Of a stretch of DNA of 64,000 nucleotides, positions 36,687-44,955 are shown one piece after another (the stretch's first letter is position 1; the number at the start of each line of letters is the position of its first letter). Below the pieces are notes generated by a model. That model ran no database searches, was not told the DNA's origin, and worked only from the letters and a program-made list of their open reading frames with translations. This DNA is from an uncultured Sphingobacteriales bacterium. GTDB lineage: Bacteria; Bacteroidota; Bacteroidia; Chitinophagales; Chitinophagaceae. The stretch covers positions 84,896 to 148,895 of the forward strand of contig CALMQS010000098.1 of assembly GCA_937871285.1 (NCBI GenBank), written 5' to 3'. A program made the translations under genes and the position numbers.

Positions 36687-38048
36687 CTACACAAACGCGC
36701 TGAACCCCGTAATTGCCCTGCCCACGATCAGTGAGTTGATTTCTTTGGTGCCTTCGTAAGAATAAATGGCTTCCGCATCTGCTACGAAACGCGCTACGTT
36801 ATAGTCAAGCAAAATGCCGTTGCCGCCCATTACTTCCCTTGCTTTGCTCACGATGTCGCGTGTGCGCAAAGAGCAAAATACTTTTGCCAGCGAAGCATGT
36901 TCATCTTTCAGTAAGCCCTGGTCCTGCAATTCCGATAGCCTGAATACCAGCGACTGCATAGCCGTGAGGTTAAAGAGCATTTCCACGAGGTGATTTTGGA
37001 TCAACTGGTAAGACGCGATAGGTTTGCCGAATTGTTTTCTTTTGCGGGTGTAATCCAACGCGTTTTCATAGGCGCCCCTGGCACAGCCCACGGCCATCCA
37101 TGCAACACCGGCTCTTGTCATTTGCAATACTTTGGCGGTATCTTTAAAGGAGCCGGCGCCCTGCAACCTGTCTTTTTCCATTACCTCGCAATTGTTCAGG
37201 GTAATCAACCCGTTCTGAACGATCCGCAATGCCATCTTTCCTTTTATCTTTTCTACGCTAAAGCCCGGTGCGTCTTTGGTAACCAGGAAGCCTTTCACCT
37301 GGTTGTCATCAACGTCTTTGGCCCATATAATGGTTACATCGGCAAAAGTGGCGTTGCCGATCCATTTTTTCTGCCCGTTTAATATCCATTGATCACCTGT
37401 ACGTTTAGCCGTTGTGGTTAGTCCGCCTGCCGCGCCGGAGCCCACTTCCGGTTCTGTAAGTCCGAAAGCGCCAATGGCTTTAAACTGCTGCAGGCGCGGA
37501 AGCCAGTATGTTTTTTGCTCTTCCGATCCGCACAGGTAAATAGAGCCCATTGCCAGTCCGCTCTGCACGCCAAAAAAGGTAGCAATGGAAGCGTCAACCC
37601 TGGCCATTTCCATGGCAATAATGCCTTCTAATAAAAAAGATCTTCCGGGACAGCCATAGCCTTTATACGTAACGCCGCATAAATTAAGCGCGGCAAATTT
37701 TGGAATGATTTCAAACGGGAAATCATCGTGCAGCCAGTAATTGTTCACGATTGGGGCAATTTCTTTTTCCATGAATTCCCTCACCTTTAATTGAACGATC
37801 CTGTCTTCCTCATTGAGCCGGAGCGACAGCTCATAGAAATCGCCGTTTATTTCGGGTAATGCTTTTTTGGGTTTGCCATTGCTTTCCATCAGTTTTTGCA
37901 GTCCCTTCAACTGGTTATCATCAAGCCTTGAAAACCCTTCCATTAATTTTTGCAGGTCAACCTTTTTCGAGATCTTTCCCAACTGGTCAAAATCAATGGA
38001 TTTAAATAGCTGGTATGCCTGCCTTATTTTACTTAGTGTTCCGGCCAT
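36687..38048 (-). CDS. Acyl-CoA dehydrogenase family protein (glutaryl-CoA dehydrogenase-like)
   Basis: 453 residues from the ATG at 38048 (MAGTLSKIRQAYQLFKSIDF); the longer open frame upstream is not family-like. An unusual N-terminal helical extension of about 70 residues precedes the ACAD fold. FAD and substrate regions are GAFGLTEPEVGSGA and WILNGQKKWIGNATFADV. The catalytic base Glu is in IYSYEGTKEINSLIVGRAI. The sequence RTRDIVSKAREVMGGNGI is typical of glutaryl-CoA dehydrogenases and their close relatives. It is likely a dehydrogenase or dehydrogenase/decarboxylase; the substrate is inferred from family only. Confidence 0.9.
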   Translation of the reverse strand: MAGTLSKIRQAYQLFKSIDFDQLGKISKKVDLQKLMEGFSRLDDNQLKGLQKLMESNGKPKKALPEINGDFYELSLRLNEEDRIVQLKVREFMEKEIAPIVNNYWLHDDFPFEIIPKFAALNLCGVTYKGYGCPGRSFLLEGIIAMEMARVDASIATFFGVQSGLAMGSIYLCGSEEQKTYWLPRLQQFKAIGAFGLTEPEVGSGAAGGLTTTAKRTGDQWILNGQKKWIGNATFADVTIIWAKDVDDNQVKGFLVTKDAPGFSVEKIKGKMALRIVQNGLITLNNCEVMEKDRLQGAGSFKDTAKVLQMTRAGVAWMAVGCARGAYENALDYTRKRKQFGKPIASYQLIQNHLVEMLFNLTAMQSLVFRLSELQDQGLLKDEHASLAKVFCSLRTRDIVSKAREVMGGNGILLDYNVARFVADAEAIYSYEGTKEINSLIVGRAITGFSAFV

Positions 38049-38518
38049 AAACGATGATTTAAATACTGAATATAGTAATGTAGCTAAAGAACTATAAATG
38101 TAAACGAATTTGTGTTGTATGCCATGCGGGAGTAAATTTTTCCGGCGTCCCGCACGTGCGGATGGTTTCACGCAAAGGACGCGAAGGGGCAAAGTCTGCA
38201 AAGGAACATATACTAATTATAATAATGAGGGATGGCTTACCGACTATATTATTCACTATGCAAGTGAGGAAGAAACTGATCTGCACTGTAAAAACACGTT
38301 CGATGCGCAATGGAGGCTGATCGGGGTAGACCAGTATAGGCTTGACGATGGCAGTGATCATTTTAAAAAATAGTGTAATGCCCCCGGTATGCGGTAGAAC
38401 GGGGAATAATGGCTTGTGCGGACCTGTATTGCGGAAAACAAAGATGGCAACCATATCCTTTAATATTTTATCCCGGATGACGTATTCATTTTTTTATATC
38501 TTTATCCAATAATTATAT
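38049..38518. other. Intergenic stretch with repeat words and an unproven frame
   Basis: These 470 bases hold the palindrome CCGCACGTGCGG (38150-38161) and the phrase CACGCAAAGGACGCGAAGGG, both dispersed-repeat-like. A plus frame from about 38230 to 38373 reads plausibly (GWLTDYIIHYASEEETDLHC) and might be a gene fragment. It has no start of its own beyond repeat sequence and no family I know, so I do not call it a gene. Confidence 0.4.
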
Positions 38519-38890
38519 ATGGCAACCACTACTTTAAAAATACTAAGAGAAGTAAAAGGCTATAAGCAGGAAGAAATTGCGGATGTGTTGGGCATAAGTC
38601 AAAACACCTATAGCCGGCTGGAGCGTGACCCCAAAAGCCTTACTGCCGAGCAGGCGCAAAAACTGGCGGAATTTTATAATGTTGGTATTGGTGATTTGCT
38701 CTCTGAGGCAATACCTGTTATTACCTTTCACCAACCTAAATTCGACAATTCTAATATCGCGTATTTTAATCAGGTTGAAAATGATTACCGGCAGCCCGGG
38801 AATATTTCCGAAATTAATTCACTTAAGGAAGAGATCGAATACCTGCGCCAGCAGAATAAGGAATTGATTAAAGCTTTGGGAAGGAAATAG
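38519..38890 (+). CDS. HTH-XRE transcription regulator with C-terminal coiled coil
   Basis: A 123-residue protein. The N-terminal HTH domain is clear: LKILREVKGYKQEEIADVLG, then ISQNTYSRLERDP as recognition helix. A linker ends in a short leucine/basic coiled coil (EINSLKEEIEYLRQQNKEL) with the terminal motif ALGRK. The product of 39889-40296 has the same plan, so the two are paralogues. The coiled coil should mediate dimers. Targets are unknown; no toxin-like partner lies beside it. Confidence 0.85.
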   Translation: MATTTLKILREVKGYKQEEIADVLGISQNTYSRLERDPKSLTAEQAQKLAEFYNVGIGDLLSEAIPVITFHQPKFDNSNIAYFNQVENDYRQPGNISEINSLKEEIEYLRQQNKELIKALGRK

Positions 38891-38918
38891 TGGTATCAGC
38901 CGTTCTTAGTGTAAATAA

Positions 38919-39800
38919 TTATTCAAATAGTGCAGACATCGTTAACTCATTTTGTATTAGATTTACTTTATAAATATTTTCTTTCACTCCATAAGTGGTG
39001 ATCATAGTGAGGAAAATATTTTTTTTCGGTTGTGCCACACAGCGAAAAACTTTTATCTTTTTTTCAAGGTTGGCTGCGTATGTCTTATTAATAATGAATT
39101 CATCCCCGCAAAATTTCATTTCGCAAATATTAATACATCTGTCCGAACGATCAATCAAAAGGTCGATCTGTGCCCCTTCCTCTATTCCTGTTCCGTTATA
39201 CCGCCAGGCGGCGGTAATTGTGTATACCCCTGTAATTCCCAATCCTGCTTTAATGGCTTCTATATGTTTGAGGCAAATGCTTTCAAAAGCATACCCGCTC
39301 CAGGTTTTCCATGAACTGGTTTCAGCCAGCCTGTTCCATGTGCCTTTACCTGTTTGCTTCCGGGTAGGTTCAATAAACTTTATATAAAATAAGGTGTATT
39401 CATCTGTTAACCTGTACAAACTGTCTTTTACTTTTTTGTTGAAAGGTATGACAGATGTAATAAAGCCTGATTCTTCCAGTTCCGTTAGTAATTGGGTAGA
39501 GCCGCCCCCTGTTTGTAACCCGACTGATATCATTATTTCGTTTCTGGTTAATCCGGTTGGTTTTCTCGCTAATGCTCTTACAATATCAATATGTTTCCCG
39601 GCATTTTCAAATAAGGCGTAAAATAAATTGTCAAATTCCGTTTTTAACAGCCCATCTTTTGTAAAGTAAATATTGTCAATGTTCTGAACGGCGCTTTGCC
39701 CTGCCTGTATTTCTTTAAGGTATTGCGGTATACCGCCCATTACCATGTACAATTGCAGCAGTTGATACCTGTCTAATTCTGCTTTTCTGCTTTTAAGATA
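38919..39800 (-). pseudogene. C-terminal remnant of DUF234-type AAA ATPase/nuclease protein
   Basis: About 290 codons. The readable part begins at YLKSRKAELDRYQLLQLYM, directly after an in-frame TAG at 39801-39803. It continues through MGGIPQYLKEI, a winged-helix region (RNEIMISVGLQTGGGSTQLL) and a C-terminal nuclease-fold domain. That domain keeps PD-(D/E)xK-like residues: AQIDLLIDR and NICEMKF. Full proteins of this family (Archaeal_ATPase plus DUF234) have an N-terminal P-loop ATPase of about 200 residues, which is absent. The break coincides with the triple palindromic element at 39801-39882. A TTG at 39752 could still start translation of a 277-residue product. Confidence 0.8.
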
Positions 39801-39882
39801 CTATACAAAAAAAGCAATTTTGGCGAAATATGAGTTCTATATTTCGCCAAAACTGTATAGAAAAAGTAGTTTTGGCGAAATA
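39801..39882. repeat. Three-copy palindromic element (plus, minus, plus)
   Basis: A unit of the form CTATAC(A-rich)TTTTGGCGAAATAT occurs at 39801-39831. It is inverted at 39839-39860 (ATATTTCGCCAAAACTGTATAG), and a third, direct copy lies at 39855-39882. The units share the exact 13-mer TTTTGGCGAAATA or its complement. The element lies between the ATPase remnant and the stop of an HTH gene. Confidence 0.85.
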
Positions 39883-39888
39883 TATTCC

Positions 39889-40296
39889 TTATTTTTTACC
39901 CAATAAACGAACCAGTAATTGATTGTTCTGATCCTGAAGCCGTTTGATCTCTTTTTTCAATAACCTGATTTCTTCCTCTTTGGCAGTCATTAGCATTTCA
40001 ATTACCCGGGTGTCGTTCTGGTACAGGTTATGTACATAGGCATTGCTGCTGTTAAACGTGGTATTCGTGTACTCAAAATTTAGCTGAGAAGAAGGATTGG
40101 CAGGTAAAAACAAGACTGTGGGTGCATTATACAATTGAGAAAGCTTTTGCGCTATGTTATGATCTACATTTTCTGCTCCGGCTTCAATTGCTTCATATTC
40201 ACCCGGGGATATTTGCAGTTCACCGGCTACATCCTCCTGAGTCAAGTTACGGTGAGTCCGGAATGTATATAATATGGGGTGTCCGTTTCCAGCCAT
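39889..40296 (-). CDS. HTH-XRE transcription regulator with C-terminal coiled coil
   Basis: 135 residues. The N-terminal HTH is LYTFRTHRNLTQEDVAGELQ followed by ISPGEYEAIEAGAENVD. The linker holds NFEYTNTTFNSSNAYVHN, resembling the linker of the 38519 gene (FDNSNIAYFNQ). The C-terminal coiled coil EEEIRLLKKEIKRLQDQNNQ ends in LLGKK. It is a paralogue of the 38519-38890 product. It is 22 bases downstream of a third HTH gene on the same strand and may be co-transcribed. Confidence 0.85.
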   Translation of the reverse strand: MAGNGHPILYTFRTHRNLTQEDVAGELQISPGEYEAIEAGAENVDHNIAQKLSQLYNAPTVLFLPANPSSQLNFEYTNTTFNSSNAYVHNLYQNDTRVIEMLMTAKEEEIRLLKKEIKRLQDQNNQLLVRLLGKK

Positions 40297-40318
40297 GCTT
40301 AACGCTTTGGGAGCAGAT

Positions 40319-40546
40319 TTAGAGACTTTCTACTTTTTTAAAGAAATCCGATAAAGAAATTTTAAAATGTTTACATATAGTGGATAGTGTGCTAATACTC
40401 AGGTTAGTCTTCGCCGTTTCAATCCTGCCAATATGAATATAGATGTCATTATACACAGCTTCCTGGGTGAGTCCTTCGTTTTCACGAAGCTCTTTTATTA
40501 CAATTGCAATTTTCCTGAGCAATATTTTATCTCTAAGCTGTGCCAT
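40319..40546 (-). CDS. Small HTH-XRE regulator
   Basis: A 75-residue protein starting at the ATG at 40546 (MAQLRDKILLRKIAIVIKEL). The open frame runs to 40639, but the earlier codons do not fit. HTH helices are ELRENEGLTQEAVYNDIYIH and IGRIETAKTNLSISTLSTIC, ending FKISLSDFFKKVE. This is a stand-alone HTH domain without a sensing module. It comes first in a two-gene minus-strand set of regulators. Confidence 0.82.
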   Translation of the reverse strand: MAQLRDKILLRKIAIVIKELRENEGLTQEAVYNDIYIHIGRIETAKTNLSISTLSTICKHFKISLSDFFKKVESL

Positions 40547-40621
40547 TACTATGTGAAGATGGGATGTAGGCAACGCTTCAGCAATGACGTATTTGTCATT
40601 ATTTATTATCTTTAGTATCAG

Positions 40622-40948
40622 TTGGTAAAACAACTGCAAAGCAAATTGCAGCAGGCGCAGGGTGAGCTATCAAAAATAAAAAACAAGCTGAACCAGTTAG
40701 GTAATGGTGGCAGCGGCAGCAGTGATATGATAATGCCTGACTTTAAGCCCAAAGGGCAAAGGGCAAAAAGCTTTCTTCAAAGAATAGAGCTGGGCACTGA
40801 TTTTCAGACCCAGCGGTCGAACCATTATTTTCCTACCACTACAGCTATTCGCTTACCGCCGGCTATAAGCTGAACGATAAAAGCATTATTGGTATTGGAC
40901 TAAGCGGGAAAGTGGGCTGGGGTTTCTCCTTTCATAGCACTTGGTCAT
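40622..40948 (+). pseudogene. Frameshifted outer-membrane beta-barrel fragment
   Basis: A frame from a TTG at 40622 begins with a helical region (QLQSKLQQAQGELSKIKNKL), then KSFLQRIELGTDFQTQRSNH and YFPTTTAI. At about 40852 it runs off into RLPPAIS and a stop at 40871. In the next frame the sequence resumes convincingly as TAGYKLNDKSIIGIGLSGKV followed by GWGFSFH. Both pieces read as one membrane-barrel protein, so a single-base loss is likely. The barrel is then cut short near 40940. Similar barrel proteins with a coiled N-terminus are frequent in Chitinophagaceae; that comparison is from memory. Confidence 0.7.
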
Positions 40949-41016
40949 GAACTAATGCATGGGCAGATTTATAGAGATGGTACTAATAATCGTAATTATG
41001 CAAATTTCTTCCCGAC

Positions 41017-41058
41017 GGGGTCTTCACAGTCAGGCAACTGTGTGAAGCGTGAGACCCC
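41017..41058. repeat. Long imperfect hairpin
   Basis: GGGGTCT (41017-41023) pairs with AGACCCC (41052-41058). The inner arms CTTCACAGT and ACTGTGTGAAG pair with a two-base bulge around a CAGGCA loop. There is no T-run, so it is more likely a dispersed hairpin element than a terminator. Confidence 0.6.
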
Positions 41059-41065
41059 GGCGAAT

Positions 41066-41133
41066 CGTTCAGCGCCATGGTTTCATAGCTGGCCCACAAC
41101 GGCTGGTGATGAAAACCCCGGCGCGAATCAAGG
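41066..41133 (+). repeat. Inverted repeat, left copy (flanks kdsC)
   Basis: This 68-base segment (CGTTCAGCGCC... to ...GGCGCGAATCAAGG) matches the reverse complement of 42410-42475 with about nine differences, including a 2-base gap. The copies point toward each other and enclose 1.3 kb with the kdsC gene and a TTCGGATTT-type repeat. Confidence 0.85.
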
Positions 41134-41149
41134 ATGCTATTGGAAATAG

Positions 41150-41756
41150 TGAGCGTATCTTGATGAAGAATTTAGTAACACCAGGGCACAGGCCTGGATG
41201 AACAAAAAGCAATGCTACCAAACCTGCGCCACTGGAGACGAAATCCGAAGGGAAATACAAAGCATCAAAAGACAAATAACAAGAACCAAATAAAATACAA
41301 AGTCCGAAGCATTAAATCCGAAATCCGATGTGAAAGCACCAAAAGCCAAATCACAAAAAACAAATAGATACAGATGGTTCGTGCCCCGCCGCGGCGGGCA
41401 GGCTCACCATGACAGGCAAAATTCAAATCCGAAGACAGAAATCCGAAGAAGAATTCAACAATAAACTACAAACGATAAACCACAAACCACAAACTGGGAA
41501 ATCCGAAGCCGGAATTTCGAAATCCGAAGAAGGCTATCAGTCAGCTATCGGCAGAAAAGGAGTATTTATCCTATCGCTGCAGCTACACACCCTGCCCCCT
41601 GCAACTTGTAACCTGGGCCCTACCGTTAATGACGTTTATAAGTACCGTCTTTGCAAGGCGTAAACAAATGCTGGAAGTTAGAACAACTTATGCGCACCGA
41701 GCCTGCCCTGCGCCCTGAAACCTGCAACCTGAACCCATCTCAAATCATCTTCCCCC
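41150..41756. repeat. TTCGGATTT-rich dispersed repeat, copy C (reverse orientation)
   Basis: No gene is supported in these 607 bases. About 41225-41545 holds reversed versions of the copy A/B words: GAAATCCGAAG several times, CAAATAACAAGAACCAAATA, GCCAAATCACAAAAAACAAA, and CCACAAACCACAAACTGGG. The palindrome CCCGCCGCGGCGGG is at 41385-41398. CTGCAACTTGTAACCTGGG (about 41600) and CCTGCAACCTGAACCC (about 41720) resemble phrases reversed at 35015. Confidence 0.8.
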
Positions 41757-42278
41757 TCACACATTCCTCACCTCCGTATCCGTTTCCCACTGCCCGTTGA
41801 TCTTTAATACCTTTTCAATAACATCTCTCACGCAGCCTTTGCCGCCGCTGCGGGGAGAAATATAATGCGCTATGGTTTTAATTTCAGTAACAGCGTCGGC
41901 AGGGCAGCACGCAATTCCCGCAGCCTGCATTACTTCGTAATCCGGAATATCATCTCCCATATACAACACTTCATTGGTGCTCAGCTTGTGCTGCGTTATA
42001 TATGTATCCAGTTGCTCTTTTTTATGTTGCACCCGTTGAAAAAAATCAGTAATACCTAAAGTCGCAAGTCTTTCCTCCATAGGCAGGGAATGCGAACCGG
42101 TTATCACTGCTACCCTGTATCCTTTTTTTACCGCCAGTTGAAGCGCATAGCCGTCTTTAATATCCATGCGGCGGATAAGTTCATTACCGGGGAATACCCA
42201 TACACTGCCATCGGTCAATACCCCATCCATGTCAAATGCAAATGTGGTTACGGATGCAAAACGTTCAAGTATGTTCAT
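41757..42278 (-). CDS. kdsC: 3-deoxy-D-manno-octulosonate 8-phosphate phosphatase-like HAD protein
   Basis: A 173-residue HAD phosphatase of the tetrameric KdsC type. It removes phosphate from KDO 8-phosphate during LPS inner-core synthesis. HAD motif I is FDMDGVLTDGSVWVFPGNE, motif II is VITGSHS, and the motif III Lys is in QHKKEQLD. Motif IV is YMGDDIPDYEVM, and the typical end is ISPRSGGKGCVRDVIEKVLK. The gene stands alone on the - strand within the repeat-rich region, enclosed by inverted repeats. Other KDO genes are not in the window. Confidence 0.92.
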   Translation of the reverse strand: MNILERFASVTTFAFDMDGVLTDGSVWVFPGNELIRRMDIKDGYALQLAVKKGYRVAVITGSHSLPMEERLATLGITDFFQRVQHKKEQLDTYITQHKLSTNEVLYMGDDIPDYEVMQAAGIACCPADAVTEIKTIAHYISPRSGGKGCVRDVIEKVLKINGQWETDTEVRNV

Positions 42279-42660
42279 TTAAAAACGCTTAATTTTTTTG
42301 TAAGATCAACGATGATCATGCGATTAAAACTAAAGAATTTTAAATGATTTAAATTTGTTTCTGTAAATCATTTAAAGAATATGCCGGCCGTTTGAATAAT
42401 AAATTTATTCTTTGATTCGCGCCGGGGTCTTCATCTACAGCCGTTATGGGCTAGCTATGACCCTGGCGCTGAACGAAATTGCTATTGATGATGTATCAGC
42501 AGCACCGAAAGTAGTCAATTCACTATTCCTCATTCAGGCCCAATCGTCTCACTTATCGCCCGAAAAGTAAGCGAGAAAGAATGCGCTCGCTGGCTGAACC
42601 TTTTCCCTACTGCCTTTACCAAAAACACTTATTTTTAACCAATCAACAATACTACTACCA
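42279..42660. other. Intergenic stretch with right copy of inverted repeat
   Basis: These 382 bases contain the inverted repeat copy (42410-42475) and an AATTCACTATTCCTCATTC phrase at about 42516. No coding region is supported. The last 60 bases are the probable leader of the beta-helix gene. Confidence 0.5.
42410..42475 (-). repeat. Inverted repeat, right copy (flanks kdsC)
   Basis: This is the reverse-complement partner of 41066-41133. Read on the - strand, it runs CGTTCAGCGCCAGGGTCATA to CCCCGGCGCGAATCAAAG. Its left neighbour on the - strand is unrelated to that of the other copy, so the shared unit is about 68 bases. Confidence 0.85.
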
Positions 42661-44775
42661 GTGAAACAAAACCTTTGGTTTACCCTTTTCCTTGTCTTCA
42701 GCTTTTTATTATCCTTTGATGCAGTTGCGCAAAATATTTATATAGCACCCTCCGGAAATGACGGTAATCCCGGCACTGCTGAACAGCCGCTGGCAACGCT
42801 TACCGCTGCGAGAGACCGTATCAGGCTGTTGCGGAAACAAAACCCGGATGCCCAACATGCCTGGCAGGTCATTATCCGCAAAGGCGAATACATCATGCCG
42901 GAAACCTTAATGCTGTCGGTTGAGGATGGTGGTACGGAAGCTGCTCCTTTGGTTTTTAAAGGAGAGGAAGGCGTGGTTTTTTATGGCGGGTTTTACCTGA
43001 ACAAATTTGAAAAAGTATCCGATAGCCTGTGGAAAACCGATGTGCCGGAAGTGCGGCGGTATGGCTGGCGTTTTGAGCAATTGTATATAAATGGTGCTCG
43101 TGTTACCAGGGCGCAAACACCCAATAAAGGATTTTACTCCCCGGTATCGGTTAAAGAAACGGTTATTGTTAAGGGGGAGGGGCGATCGCCGGAGCTGGCA
43201 GTTCAGCAAATTAAAATTCCTGCGGAAGCTGCGAACCAGATGAAAGATATAAGCGAAGAAGCGTGGAAAGATGTGGTGATCACTTTTTATCACCACTGGG
43301 ACAATACCAAAAAACCTGTTCAATACTATAACGCCGCCGATACCTCCTTATATATTAGCGGGGAAGGCATGAAACCCTGGAACCCCATTACTACCGCCTC
43401 TCTGTTTGCTATTGAAAACGTGCGGTCTGCTTTGGATGCTCCCGGCGAATGGTTCCTCGAACGTTCCGGCACATTGTATTACCGCCCGCAGCCCGGTGAA
43501 ACCATTGAGGGAACAACCGCTATGGCGCCCTTGCTGGATAAGTTCGTTACTATATCCGGCAATGAAAAAACCGGAGAAAAGGTGAGTGATATCCGTTTTG
43601 AAAATATTGCTTTCCGGGTAGCCGGTTACCGCATGCCCCCGGGTGGCGTGGAACCCGCCCAGGCGGCCGCTCCGGTGGCTGCAGGCATTGAAATGGATTT
43701 CGCCAGCCGGGTGTCGTTCATTAATTGCGAAATTTCGGGTACGGGTGGCAGTGGTATATGGTTCAGAAGGGCCTGCGATAATGGATTGATAGAACATTGT
43801 TATTTGCACAACCTGGGCGCAGGCGCTGTTAAAATTGGCGAAACCATTTTGCGTGCCAATCCTGAAGAAGTAACCCACCATATAAAAGTGGTGAACAACA
43901 TAGCCCGGTCGGGGGGACATGTATTTCCCTGTGCGGTAGGTATGATCATATTTCATGGAAGTGATAATGAACTGCTGCATAACGAGATCTCAGATTTTAA
44001 ATACTCCGGCGTATCCGTAGGCTGGGTGTGGGGCTATACGCCAAGCCCTTCCAAACGCAACCGTGTGGAGTATAACCATATTCATCACCTGGGATGGGGC
44101 GTATTAAGCGATATGGGCGGCGTATACACGTTAGGCGCTTCGGAGGGAACAACCGTAAGCAATAATGTTATCCATCATGTGTATTCACTCGATTATGGCG
44201 GATGGGGCTTATACACCGACGAAGGTTCAGAGGGAATTGTTATGGAAAATAACCTGGTATACAATTGCAAGAGTGCAGGATTTCACCAGCATTACGGGAA
44301 AGAAAACAGCATCCGCAATAATATTTTCGTTAATAGCATCAAATCGCAGTTGCAGGCAACCCGTGTGGAAGCGCATCGTTCCTTTTCGTTTACCCGTAAC
44401 ATCGTTTATTTCAATAGCGGCACATTGCTGAGCAGCAACTGGTCAACGGTTAATATGCTAACCGATGAAAATGGCTATTGGGATACCCGTGGCAATAACA
44501 TTCTTTTTGGTAAAAAAACTTTTGCAGCATGGCAGCAGGAAGGTAAAGACAGCCGTTCGGTAATAGCTGATCCGGGTTTTATGGATGTTCAACATTTTGA
44601 TTTCCGGTTTAAACACAAAAAGGTCATCAGCAAAATAAAGTTCAAACCTTTTGACTATTCCAAAGCAGGTGTATACGGTACGGATGAATGGAAGCAAAAA
44701 GCAAAGTTTGATGCCGCAAGGGCCGAAGCATTTGATAAGATGGTTGCGGAGCATGAAGCGAAGGCGGGCAAATAA
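42661..44775 (+). CDS. Secreted right-handed parallel beta-helix protein, probable carbohydrate-active enzyme
   Basis: 704 residues with a GTG start and signal peptide (LFLVFSFLLSFDAVAQ). The N-terminal part IYIAPSGNDGNPGTAEQPLA followed by TLTAARDRIR is typical of extracellular beta-helix enzymes, including the GH141-like group. Many short repeated turns follow (NGLIEHCYLHNLGAGAVKIG, YNHIHHLGWGVLSDMGGVYT, VMENNLVYNCKSAGFHQHYG). A C-terminal charged tail closes it. The position at the head of a DUF1080/propeller run suggests polysaccharide or glycoside attack outside the cell. Catalytic residues cannot be named with confidence. Confidence 0.82.
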   Translation: MKQNLWFTLFLVFSFLLSFDAVAQNIYIAPSGNDGNPGTAEQPLATLTAARDRIRLLRKQNPDAQHAWQVIIRKGEYIMPETLMLSVEDGGTEAAPLVFKGEEGVVFYGGFYLNKFEKVSDSLWKTDVPEVRRYGWRFEQLYINGARVTRAQTPNKGFYSPVSVKETVIVKGEGRSPELAVQQIKIPAEAANQMKDISEEAWKDVVITFYHHWDNTKKPVQYYNAADTSLYISGEGMKPWNPITTASLFAIENVRSALDAPGEWFLERSGTLYYRPQPGETIEGTTAMAPLLDKFVTISGNEKTGEKVSDIRFENIAFRVAGYRMPPGGVEPAQAAAPVAAGIEMDFASRVSFINCEISGTGGSGIWFRRACDNGLIEHCYLHNLGAGAVKIGETILRANPEEVTHHIKVVNNIARSGGHVFPCAVGMIIFHGSDNELLHNEISDFKYSGVSVGWVWGYTPSPSKRNRVEYNHIHHLGWGVLSDMGGVYTLGASEGTTVSNNVIHHVYSLDYGGWGLYTDEGSEGIVMENNLVYNCKSAGFHQHYGKENSIRNNIFVNSIKSQLQATRVEAHRSFSFTRNIVYFNSGTLLSSNWSTVNMLTDENGYWDTRGNNILFGKKTFAAWQQEGKDSRSVIADPGFMDVQHFDFRFKHKKVISKIKFKPFDYSKAGVYGTDEWKQKAKFDAARAEAFDKMVAEHEAKAGK

Positions 44776-44955
44776 TGAGCTGATGCTTTTGATTTTTCCT
44801 ATACCACTTACTGGTATCTTCCTTCCTGGTCTTTTAGAGCTTCTTTTAAAAGAAGAACGCCGGAAAAAAATATTTTAATAGCTTCGCTGTCCTGTTTTAA
44901 AATGGGAATGGCTGCAACTCTATCATTTCAACCTTAAACAAATAATACAATCAGA

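Larger units (their letters stand above)
40922..41149 (+). pseudogene. Possible metallopeptidase fragment (HExxH)
   Basis: A frame overlapping the end of the barrel fragment reads VSPFIALGHELMHGQIYRDG, followed by TNNRNYANFFPTG. HELMH fits the HExxH zinc-site pattern, and the hydrophobic lead (PFIALG) suits metallopeptidase toxin-like domains of the M91/Rhs tip type. No start codon precedes it, and from about 41017 the frame enters hairpin and repeat sequence (the 41066-41133 copy). It is at most a fragment; the family call is weak. Confidence 0.35.

Noticed and set aside
38110..38373. Plus-strand frame of 87 codons
   Set aside because: Its first half is repeat sequence (CACGCAAAGGACGCGAAGGG) and its second half matches no family I know; kept only as a note in the gap entry.
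38519..40546. Toxin-antitoxin module
   Set aside because: The small HTH proteins look like antitoxins only in size; no toxin-like partner gene overlaps or adjoins any of them.
41409..41663. Plus-strand frame of 84 codons
   Set aside because: It is a translation of the TTCGGATTT-type repeat read in reverse; Lys/Gln/Pro-rich low complexity.
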